From assembly GCF_963855985.1 (NCBI RefSeq), contig NC_087095.1, positions 8,380,001 to 8,444,000 on the forward strand: a stretch of DNA of 64,000 bases. Reading direction: 5' to 3'. Source of the DNA: Ostrinia nubilalis. Its lineage: Eukaryota > Arthropoda > Insecta > Lepidoptera > Crambidae. Below are positions 54,116 to 64,000 of this stretch, piece after piece. Below the pieces are notes generated by a model, which saw only the letters and a program-made list of their open reading frames with translations, had not been told where the DNA came from and made no database searches. Made by a program: the position numbers and the translations under genes. Each line of letters starts with the position of its first letter. The stretch's first letter is position 1.

Positions 54116-54898
54116 TTTTCAAAATAGTAGTCTGATTTTGATGATGTCGTATCCTGCGTGCCCAAACAACTGCACGCAGGAAGATTTAATGAAGGCTACA
54201 ACGCCATTCTTGTGGCGGAGTTTTGGGCTGACGCTGTGTAGGTTTGTTGTCGACACGACAAGAAGAAGAAGTAGTCTGATTGAAAAATAGTTTATGAAAT
54301 TATAAAATAAATTGGCAACCACAATGTCACGAGTACGGAACCCTACTACGAGTCTGCTGAAATACGCTGCCTCTATTTTTCTCTCCCATTCGTAACTATC
54401 ACATTCAATCCAATGGATTGTCATAAGTAAATTGTATTTTCAAAGCGCCGTGGCAAGCAAAACTGCGTTAGAGAACATGAAAAAGTTAAATAGGATTCTA
54501 TTTTGCCCAAAATGACTAACTTGGCTTTCAACGAGTCTGCGTAGCTTTTTCTTACATCATTCATCGCGTTTTTTGTAAGCTTTGAAAGCTTTTTTTATCG
54601 TGATAAGTAGACTAGGTAGTCTAGGTAGGTAGGGTGTAATTTTTATACTTGATCGAACAAAAAGGGTTGATTCTACTTTTTTAAATCTTGTTCCAACATA
54701 CAAAATAATGATGACAATTTGACCTTTTTTTAGAATTAGATATTAATCCTCTAGATAAAGTACTTCTATTTGAGTAGTAGAATCAACTATTATTGTTTGT
54801 ACACCCTGTATTTTACAGATGTGCCTTTGCAACATTATCTAACTACCTATACTTTTAATTTGTCTTTTCCGCACACGTGTGACTAGTAGCACAGAATA
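54116..54898. other. AT-rich non-coding DNA
   Basis: A short inverted pair, CCTGCGTGC and GCACGCAGG, lies near 54151-54180. No gene. Confidence 0.45.
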
Positions 54899-55976
54899 AT
54901 AAAAAACCGGCCAAGTGCGAGTCGGGCTCGCACACCGAGGGTTCCGCCGTACAAACGTAGCGGTTTACAATTTATGACGTATTAAATCAAATTACTTACT
55001 TGATTCCGTTGCGAGTAGTGGCGAATTTCAAAATATGCGGTATGATAATTTTTTATTTATTTATTTTTCCTATATTTGCATTATAGGTAGGTACCTACCT
55101 CAGCGTTTTGAATTTTTGCGTTGATTTAGAATTTCTCACAGTTTAGAGGCAATTAGATTTAAGAAGTGTTTGATATGAATTTCAACTTTAATATCTCTAC
55201 GCGTTCATGTGAAAAAGGGTAGGTAGTAAGTTTATAATTATTAAAAAAATATTTTATGTCATGTAAGCAAAAATAATATTTTAAATTTTATATAACTTCA
55301 AATTTATCATTTTCGCAATTTTTCCTTTATCTGTACTATATAACGTTGCTTCGTGCCGAATTTCAAGATTCTGAGTTCACAGGAAGTACCTTGTAGGTTT
55401 TGATTCCCTAGCGTATGACGGAAATTCGTCTAAGGTGTCGGTATAAACTGCTGTATCTTTTGATCGCGTTAACTTAGAAGTTTGATTTTTACTTCTTAAA
55501 GGGACAATAGATCTAGGTATTTGGTATAAATTTCAATTTGATACCTTTATTCGTTCGTGAGAAATAAGGTAGTAAGTTTCATTTTATTAAAATATTTTTA
55601 TTATATTATATAACTAAAAAAATGTAATTTTCGCAATTTTTCCTATATTTGCATTATATGACAATGCTTTATGCCAAATTTCAAGATTCTGAGTTTACGG
55701 GAAGTATCCTGTAGGTTTTGATTCCTTTGCGAGTGTCGAAAATTTGTTGAAAATATCGACATAATCGGCTGTATCTTTTGATTGGCTTGGCTTAGAAGTT
55801 TGATATTTTCACAGCTTAAAGGGACAATAGACCTGAGTATTTCATGTGAATTTCAGCTTGATACGTTCACGCGTTCTTGAGATAAAGGGTCTTGACAGAC
55901 GGACGGACGGACAACAAAGTGATCCTATAAGGGTTCCGTTTTTTCCTTTTGAGGTACGGAACCCTAAAAAGTAGGT
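54899..55976 (+). repeat. 1.1-kb composite repeat, AACCGGCCAAGTGCGAGTCG head
   Basis: The head is AAACCGGCCAAGTGCGAGTC and the end GACGGACGGACGGACAAC then GGTACGGAACCCTAAAAA. AGGGTTCCG near 54939 and CGGAACCCT near 55966 are inverted ends. Inside, blocks with TTTCAAGATTCTGAGTT and AAAGGGACAATAGA recur with a period near 320 bp (at about 55360 and 55680). I know this repeat from lepidopteran sequences but not its class; no coding frame survives. Confidence 0.75.
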
Positions 55977-57044
55977 ACTTACTACGTGCTATTAACCAAT
56001 CTAACCTATTGTCATAACAAAATTGTTTTGACGCAATGGGCCTTGTCAACTTGTTTCCGACACAAAAATATTACACGAAGGGCCAAAATGTGAATTGAAT
56101 TTTACACACGGCCGACTATCTCGCTGACAAGGGATTGCGAAGCTTCCTTTTATTATTATCCTGATTTTTTGGCGACATTTGCCTCATTTGGCGTATTTTA
56201 TTTGATATCCTTTTGATCTACGACTAATATTTGACGCCAAAAGTCAGTCTTATGTTATGTGAGAAAAATACCCCGCTCGAGTAAGATTTTTTTAGACATT
56301 CCTTCTTTTGAAGCCTTCTTTTTGTACTTACCATTTAAAATAATGTGCCTCTTTGATCTGCCTTTCCTAATTTACTGTGTGAAAAAATATTTTAATCCTG
56401 TCTTAAAAATAGTATAACCTAGTTAGTATATTTATTTCACTGTAGTATTTAAAGAACAAACTGCCGGGTAGACCTCAAACCGGCATTTTTCTTTCCTTTC
56501 AAGAATAGTACGTCCAAAAAACTGACACCAAACACGTAGGCAGAATTTGGCACCTGGTGTTTCTGCGGAACGCATTTCTACAATTCGGGACTGTAACTTT
56601 TATTGCTTGGGCAATAAGGATGAGAACAGAACGGACTTTTATTTGTAGACGATGTTACTATCTTTGTTGTGGTGCAAAACTCAAACGTCGAAGTTTCAAG
56701 TGTATTGAAACTCGCCCTTTGTGTTCGACGGCTCGTGGAGGCAGGTGAAAACAACTTTTCAATTCATCTGCGATCGACTCCACCATACAAGAGTAGGTAA
56801 ATAACGAAGTACTTATATACGAGCGGGTGTAATTACAATAGGAGCGTATTCTCGAGCGTTACTTTTACTGCAGTTACTCAACCAGATTACTTATATACAA
56901 AATACAAACGAACGTGTTTAAGCGAAACTGGATCCCGATTCTCTTTTGGAATTATTGATGCTTTATTCCTTTATGATTCTGTGAAGATTCTGTGACACTT
57001 TGATCTGATGGTCTACTTACCATTAAAATACCATTGTTTATAAG
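55977..57044. other. AT-rich non-coding DNA
   Basis: No recognised feature. A small inverted pair TGCCGGGTAG and CCGGCATTTT near 56462-56490 is short. Confidence 0.45.
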
Positions 57045-57240
57045 CAAGCGGCCGCCCACGACTTCGTACGCGTGGACGCCGTTTTACCCCTTTAGAGGTG
57101 GAGTTTCGTAAAATCCGTTCTTACATGTCTACACTCTACACCCTTTAAGGCCTGACCTGCGAAATTTTAAGTTTGTAGGTGATAGTTTCTGAGACTTCGT
57201 GATTAATCAGTGAGTGGTATTTCGTTTTTATTATAGAATA
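57045..57240 (+). repeat. Interspersed repeat headed GCGGCCGCCCACGACTTCG, copy 4
   Basis: The head is followed by TACGCGTGGACGCCGTTTTA and an end near GATTAATCAGTGAGTGG, closely like 42988-43190. Confidence 0.65.
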
Positions 57241-58901
57241 TTAATTGCCATATATGAGTGTCTTTAAGGTACTGTAGATGCGTTAATGTACCTCTTTTGT
57301 TTTAAGTTGTGGTTCCTGGGTCTTTCCACGAGCTTTTATTTACTTTCTCCTGGGCCGGTGTTTGTCTTTTTGTCTTTGGGTAAAGATCCGTTTGATCTTA
57401 TAGAATTCTAACCTCAATTGAACTTCGAAAACCATGACAGGGTCCGATTACTTAAAACCAAAAGTGTTCATAGAACTCTTTATAAAATAAATTATGGAGC
57501 TATTAAAAGAGTAGCTAATAAGTGTCTACTTCAAGCTTTAAATAACTCCGTGATGTAATATTTACACGGGCAAAAAATCCTTTTAATGTTGATCTTATAA
57601 AAAAACAAGTGTTAATTTATATAAAACAGCAACAACTTTTATGTTAAGTTATTCATAATTATTTTATAAAAGGTTGACGTAAGTTTAGGACATAATAAAC
57701 TGTAAGGAAGAATTAATAGGTATGCGTTTCCAAGAATCAGAATTTTTAATATTGTTACATTGTCTTTTTCGTCCCCATTTCTTGGAAGAAACCTTCCTTA
57801 AACACAGAATACCTACATAATAATAGCCTGTATTATTTCGGTTAAAAGCACAATTATGGTGGAATCTTATTTAACGTTTAAGACTCTTTGCGATGATGTA
57901 TTATCAAATAAAATATTCTTGGAACTTGAACCTCCTGCAAAATTCACGTGATTAATCAAAATGTTTTTAAAATATTACCAATTGTTGAATCCAAGTTGTT
58001 ATTGGAGTCGTTAAATTATACTGATTCACTTAAGTTAACTCTCTAATAATATTAAATAATTACATTTTCACGGAGACTTATCCAAACTTTAAAAAACATA
58101 TTTATGTTATAGTACAGTAGGTAACATGATAATTACCTACGCAAGCCTTAAGTATTATTTTGTGCTCACGCGGTGATGAGTATTAGTGTAATTACGTTGA
58201 TTAAATAACCTTACATAAGTAATAAAATTAAAGGCGTTGAAATATTTAAGATAATTAGCTAATTCAAATTAAATACCTCAGCAATATTATCTGACTAAGC
58301 ATTTCTTGTAAGCATATCCAAGCAATTATAAAATAGAATTATCCGAAATTCTGAATACCCTAAAACATCTTGCGTATAATAGGTAGATAGCGATCTCCTT
58401 GTTAACTTGCCTCCATCCTAATTAACCGTTAAACTGTTTTCTTATCGAGAATGGAACCCTATCGGGTGTAGGCTTGAATGTGTATTGTTGAGATGTCAGG
58501 GCGGATCGTTAAATTAAAATAAATGGTCTTGTTTTACGTCCGCTAACAATGGGTGGTTAATTTACTCGTCAATATTGGAGATCTGTTTAAGCTCGATAAG
58601 TTCTCGAAAGCACAATGTAGAATAATACCTTACCTTTCTTATTAATGTTTTAGATTAGTATTATTGACGTAATACTCGTATACCAGAGTAGTTGTCAGGC
58701 AAGATCGGGCCATTCAACATAACTCTTGTAAACGGTCTTCAAACTTCTGAGTAGACAATCTATTATGATAGTTATTGATGACTGCTCTTCTGGACTCAAA
58801 CCCTTGTAGCCGTTCCTTGGTGTGTGGTTTTTTCACGACTATTTTTTTTATGCTATGTCAATCATTTATTTCTACTGAGTACTATTTTAATCTAGATACT
58901 A
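57241..58901. other. AT-rich non-coding DNA
   Basis: No frame above 60 codons and no recognised repeat. Confidence 0.5.
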
Positions 58902-59023
58902 TTAGGCTAGGGTGCACCATCTTACTTTGACTTTAGCAAACGTCAAAATCTGTCAAACTCCATACAAAATACACCGGTAATCGTTATAGTTACTGTTAAA
59001 GTTAGGTGGTGCAACTCAGTCTT
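58902..59023. mobile_element. MITE, GGCTGGGTTGCACCA family, intact copy
   Basis: The ends are GGCTAGGGTGCACCA and TGGTGCAACTCAGTC. TTA lies directly outside both ends. The interior contains AAACGTCAAAATCTGTCAAA, the undisturbed version of the LINE integration site. Confidence 0.88.
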
Positions 59024-61164
59024 ACTGTTCGGTCATTTCTTGGCCAGTTGCTTGGAAAGTCATTCATCTTCCAACCACAACCATCCTTATATTGTCGACA
59101 GATCTTGCCCATCATCATTTACATGGCATGCAAGCTAAGTCAAGCAGTGGTCAGTACGTCAGTTTTCCCGAATACACTTTACTCCCAAGACCTTTAAAGA
59201 ATAAGTGAATGAGCATCGTGTGGGTCATCACAGATCGCATCTTAACCCTTTGTGTAGATTGTGATCACGAAAATGCCCATTCAATGTATAAATCCTCTCC
59301 CTAACGACATTACGATTCTCCATCAGCATCAATTGTGGAATAAATCTTCAATCCCGCCGAAGTATTCATCCGTGACTGAAAGTTATTGCCTAATCCAATA
59401 CCTACCAAAATAAAGTTAGAAGTTTGCTTGGAACGGTAACAGATCGTGACACTATTCTGGGGGGAGAAAAAATCTATCTCGGACGTAACTCTGCCTCCGG
59501 ATCGGAACAACTTCTTTAACTATTTATGAGCCTTAAAAGTCGTCCGATAACACTGAAATGCGAGCAAAGTGGCTCTTATCTGGTTCGCCCTTTGTGACTC
59601 GTGTCGTTTATAGGTTCTGCCCTTAATACTATTATGAGAGATATAAGCCCTTTGTACACCCCTGCTCCTGACTCGTGATGCTAATTCTTTGAGATTCCCA
59701 ATCTCGCAACTGGAAGTTTGATAACGTGATAACATCGCGGCTTAAATGGAGTTAATAAACGAGATTATGCCTAACCAGTTCCTGTTAGGAACTCTCGGAG
59801 TTCCGATAACTGAGTTAAAAGTGCGTGTGCTTATCTTACTTAGGAAACGCAAAAGTGTTACAAAGATAAAAATATAAAGCTCGTACTAGAAGAGGAACGA
59901 AGATGCCACTAAATCACTGAAAACCACTCAACTAACTCCCAGCGCGAAACTAAAAATCTGAAACCTAGGAAATAAATTACAAAGATTCATAAAATTTCCG
60001 CGGAAGTATGAAATTAATAGTTGTATAACAGGAAAATACTGGCATATTTAAAACTGCGGCTGTCGTCTCCACAAAGGAGTTACTGGCTTCTTACTGGGCT
60101 CCTATTATCCGGAACTGAGATAAGGCACTTTTAAATATTCCAAGCGTAAGACGCGTGCTCCTTCTAAATGTTCACTCGAATTTGACTTTTTGATGGCAAT
60201 TCGTGAACTCGTAAAAAAGAGTTTTATAGTTCTCAAACGAGCCGATAAAGACTAGCGTATTGAATAGTACACCTAACAGTAACATTTCAGCTTATTTTAA
60301 TTGATGTTTTAAATAATTACAGTTAATGTAAAATCATTCCACATTGTAAAAAAAAATAATTTCACGGTTTTATTTTTTTCGCAAAATAGGTCATAATTTT
60401 TCTTAATAAAATAAAAGATAAATAGTCATTTCATGTTTGTATTGTTACAAACAAACTCAACAGCGAATAAGCTAATAGATTTAAACCTTAAAGTAGTTTT
60501 CTCTTATGATCCAAGACAAGAATAAATCCATAAGTTGTATAGTAGGTCCATAAGTAATCGTGTAATGCTAATAAGACACCCTCTTATTGTATTACACTTG
60601 AATAAACACTGAAAGGTAGTCATTTAAATCTGTGCAGTAAAACGAATTTTCTCAACGGAATTTGAAAGTCTCTGTCGAATTTCACTGAGCAATTTTCATA
60701 ATTCGTTGTAATAATACTGCGGTGAGGTGGACTTTTTAAAATGCAAATTAAAAGAATAAAGATTTGGTAGTTAGGGTTCAATCTTTTTATTTTTCTTATT
60801 CTAAAATGGAAAGGAGTTTCCAGTATTTTTTGAGTTATTCGAGATTTGTAATATTTTTTAATTAAAAAAACATAGTAGGTATAGGTTATTAACTGTGATA
60901 GGTTAATAAATTCATAACTTTTAATAATTTACTAGAAACTTTAGTGTGTGATCTGTGATATTTATTGATTTAGTTGAAGATATAAAATGCCATAAGTAGG
61001 CTCACTTTCACATCCCAAATACAGCTTCCAATGCAATTAAGAAATATATTGCCTCCTTTATAAACTTTATTTCATGTACCGTGCCCATAGTGTTCATCAT
61101 AAAACTTTATATTACCATCGCTTAATAAAACTGAAGACATGACACCGAGGTCGCATGAATGTAC
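59024..61164. other. AT-rich non-coding DNA
   Basis: No recognised feature. Confidence 0.5.
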
Positions 61165-61660
61165 AGGGGAGACCGAGGTGAGTTGTAACAGAGGTGAGTT
61201 GTGACATTGTCGATTTTTGGAAACCTAAAGAGCTCTACTCTTTCAAATTAGACGTTTTGAGACACACTCTTTTGGTTCGTTCGTTTCAGCCAAATGGCGT
61301 TCACTGCTGGACAAAAGCCTTCCCCAAGGTTTTCCATCATGAACGGTCCTGCGCTGCCCGCATCTAGGCTCTTCCCGCGACCTTTACCAGATCATCTGTC
61401 CACCTATTAGGAAACCTGCATGGGCAGGACGTAGCATGGGCTACGTCTTCCAGCCCGTGGTCGCCACTTGAGTCCGTCTCAAAACGTCTAATTTGAAAGA
61501 GCCCTTAACAATAAGCGAGCTGGCAACGGCGCGCATTTATTAGCTCGAGACTTGAACTAAAATACGCGCACTGTTACGAGCCCGCTAGTAACAGTAATAA
61601 GTTCCAAAAAATCGAAAACGTCACAACTCTCCTATGTTACAATTCACCTCGGTCTCCCCT
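61165..61660. mobile_element. Foldback element with RTE fragment in the loop
   Basis: The outer inverted repeats start AGGGGAGACCGAGGTGA and pair for about 57 bp. A second inverted pair, CTTTCAAATTAGACGTTTTG against its complement, lies at about 61232-61263 and 61476-61507. The right arm has about 100 extra bases between the two pairs. TAC flanks both ends. The loop is filled by an RTE 3' fragment. No coding of its own. Confidence 0.8.
61275..61472 (-). mobile_element. RTE 3' fragment, (AACG)-type, minus strand
   Basis: It starts with the tail TTCGTTCGTTTCAGCC (complement of GGCTGAAACGAACGAA) and runs back through the complement of WKTLGEGF and TDDLVKVAG-like coding to the VLEW block. It lies inside the loop of the foldback element. 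Confidence 0.78.
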
Positions 61661-62020
61661 TACCTTCGAAGTCTTTTAGCCATCATCGGTTAAAGATACC
61701 CAATATATCCCCCATGTCAGGATTTACCAGGTTGACCGAACCCATGTCAAGCAAAAGTCAGTTTTGACGTGAAATAAAATTCTATCCGAGATTATTTTGC
61801 TTCCATTAGGATAAGCACTATGTGTTACGGATTTATTAAAATCGAGACTAAAGGGTGGTTTCATCTGGTAGAAGGAAATGTTTTTTCCTCTTTTACGCGA
61901 TAAGTAGTAAGTTGTGTTTAAAGATTATCAAAGTAAACCTTTTTGCAAAATGTTTTGACGTAATCGGGCACGAGATACTGTTACCAGCATGTTGAGAAAT
62001 AGTAAGTACCTACCTGTTAC
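61661..62020. other. AT-rich non-coding DNA
   Basis: Nothing recognised. Confidence 0.5.
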
Positions 62021-62023
62021 TTA

Positions 62024-62218
62024 GGGCTTGTTCTTACGGAGACATTTTTTGCAGGATTCCCGTTTACTATAATTGTTTTAATGTTAACGTTCACATGAAC
62101 ATCCCAACAACATGTAATTCGAATTTCAAACACATAAATGTGTTAACACAACAGTACAGATCCGATATCCTGTATTACTGGATCCTGCTAACTGGATTGC
62201 TGTGGGAATATTAAGCCC
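62024..62218. mobile_element. Possible MITE with GGGCTT ends
   Basis: The left end TTAGGGCTTGTTC and right end TTAAGCCCTAA are short inverted ends flanked by TTA and TAA. Interior TGCAGGATTCCCG and GGATCCTGCTAACTGGATTG blocks are loosely complementary. The inverted part is short, so the call is tentative. Confidence 0.45.
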
Positions 62219-62221
62219 TAA

Positions 62222-64000
62222 GATGTCTCACATCCACACAGGATAATCTAATTTAACAAAAAACAAACATTTTGTAATATTAGAAAAAGATTAATATTCT
62301 TATCGCAAACCATTTGACGGCCAAGTTCTTTTTATTACATCTGAGGCATCTGCTCTCGGGAGTTTCTATCGAGTATCTATTATCGCCGATAAATGGCCGA
62401 TCGTGTCTCGAATTTCAAATGGGTAATATTAATAGTTTTGATAAATGTAGTTACGAGGTTGTCTTATTCTATCGTGTGGATTGGAAAAACTTGGAAAATT
62501 ATGTGTTGGAAGTATGAAATTTTTCACGAATTTCCAATGAATTCCTTTTATAAAATGTTAGTGATTTCCATCCCAACATGTCAAGCAGTTGAAATCTCTC
62601 GTATCCAGACATAATTTCAATTCAACGAATCGTAATTATTTTCATACACAGCTATTTTTAAACCATAATATGTGTCTTTCTGAGAATGAAATTCAAATCC
62701 TTGGGTCGGGAGTTTGATTCTCTTATTACAAAACTGAAGACGCCACATTAATATTTAAGAAAATTACCATCAACATTTCAGAGAACTTGTTCCCGATTCA
62801 AATTTTTATCGCTTTTGCTTACCTCTTAAAGGAAATCATTATACAAACTCCAAACAAATAGCAATTAACAAAAGGATTCCCGTATTACCTGCAGTTACTT
62901 CTAAAATAAATTACCAAACTGTCTTAACTTGGATTTTTTGTTGCAAACTTGAATTCACAATGAAATAAAAATGCAAATGTTTGGTCTGTTGACTGCGCAA
63001 GGATCAACTTTTGGCCGTATTTCACAATAATGTATTTGAAAAGTTGCTTGTTTCGTTTACCGTCAAGCCTCGGTTCAGTTCTCCGGAATTCTCTTCTAAA
63101 TAACAATATTAGTGTCAAACAAATTTGTCGCTGGCGTTACTATGATAAATGTTTGTCTGTAACAAAATAACAAACCTTTCCGACACTCAATTGACTTTGG
63201 GAACAAAAACTCGTCATCCTCCCGGTTCCTTGACATTCAATCTTTTATTTGGGTTGTGCCAATTCTTTACCGTAATGGAACTTTGGGAAAAGAAAACGCT
63301 TTTGCTAATCGATTCGTGTTGTAGGAAATATTTGGAGCCACTAAAAATAAAAAGGCATAAATAAAGTGTTGAAATGCTCCAGATTTTCATTCTATAGCTA
63401 ATGGCACTAATGTGTTAAAATCACCAAAAAATACTTATGTGCTGTTAGAGTTCACGACGACATTTCATTGTATAAGTTCAAAATAATGAATTTAACGTAT
63501 TCATTGAGCACTTATCATCAAAACGGGGCTACCATAGATTGTCTTGGCACGTAGAGGACATTTCGGCCATAGACTTGGCATCGGGCATAGAGATCGAAAT
63601 AATCGTTGAACCATTATGTCCGGTAAGAGTACAAAGCCGATATAGATAAGTAACTGTAGAAATAATAGTAATGCACATTTTCTATTCAGTCACATTTCTG
63701 CGAACTGATAAATATTCCAGTTCAAATATTGGAAATGATAAATTGTGTATTTCTCTTAAAATAGATCCAAAAGTACCGTAAAGTTGGATATTTGTAAATC
63801 AATTTATTGTCTCATTTGTAAACATGAACATAATTTTTATGTTTACTGGACTGAAACTTTAAGTTTCAATTTAGAATTTGAATAAAAACTTTTACTGAAA
63901 TAAGATACCGTAGCAATTTAACTTTGCTTTAAAAAGCTTAACGAGTGTTTTACGAGAAAGAAAAAATTCTGCAAAATAAAATAGATGTGGGAAAACATAC
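62222..64000. other. AT-rich non-coding DNA
   Basis: Frames of up to 73 codons are not family-like. No repeat boundary recognised to the window end. Confidence 0.5.

Overview
This window looks like AT-rich, non-coding DNA from an insect nuclear genome, most likely a moth or butterfly. The order is inferred from repeat types typical of lepidopteran genomes: RTE-type tails ending in (GAT)n or (AACG)n, repeats headed CCGCGACTTCGTACGCG, an AACCGGCCAAGTGCGAGTCG-headed repeat, a BEL/Pao element and a CR1-type LINE. Species and chromosome cannot be told. I found no host protein-coding gene, rRNA, credible tRNA, CRISPR array or bacterial-style operon. All long reading frames belong to transposable elements.

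Layout. 1-19.2 kb: AT-rich intergenic or intronic DNA with short RTE tail insertions, small palindromic MITEs, a decayed Tc1/mariner-like transposase (8.3 kb) and a 139-bp-armed hairpin (10.2-10.5 kb). 19.29-26.18 kb: a young BEL/Pao LTR retrotransposon on the minus strand with 220-bp LTRs (one mismatch), a CTTAG target duplication, a tRNA-Leu-type primer site and a 1806-residue gag-pol frame. Its integrase end is broken by a tandem duplication whose downstream copy also lost 55 bp. 26.2-33 kb: a nest containing a decayed RNase H-bearing LINE, a hAT element with a perfect 8-bp target duplication and an RTE fragment inside it, and a mariner inserted in a tiny retroposed tail. 33-35.6 kb: quiet DNA with one MITE. 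35.63-40.92 kb: a CR1-like LINE (ORF1 and an open ORF2, minus strand) inserted exactly inside a MITE; the two MITE halves rejoin to match intact copies at 42.5 and 58.9 kb. 41-64 kb: AT-rich DNA with MITEs (48.5, 49.3, 50.15, 51.6, 58.9, 61.2, 62.0 kb), 135-bp tandem repeats (45.9-46.4 kb), a 1.1-kb composite repeat (54.9-56.0 kb) and more RTE tails.

How the parts relate. Autonomous-type elements (BEL, CR1, hAT, mariner, RNase H LINE) sit beside non-autonomous ones (MITEs, truncated tails). The order of events can be read from nesting: MITE before CR1, hAT before RTE fragment, retroposed tail before mariner. BEL and CR1 look youngest; mariner, the RNase H LINE and the 8.3-kb transposase are oldest. 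I saw no convincing new biological system. The most informative items are the BEL tandem duplication, the CR1-in-MITE nest, the series of target-site-flanked RTE tails, the long hairpin and the iterated motifs around the 27-33 kb nest.
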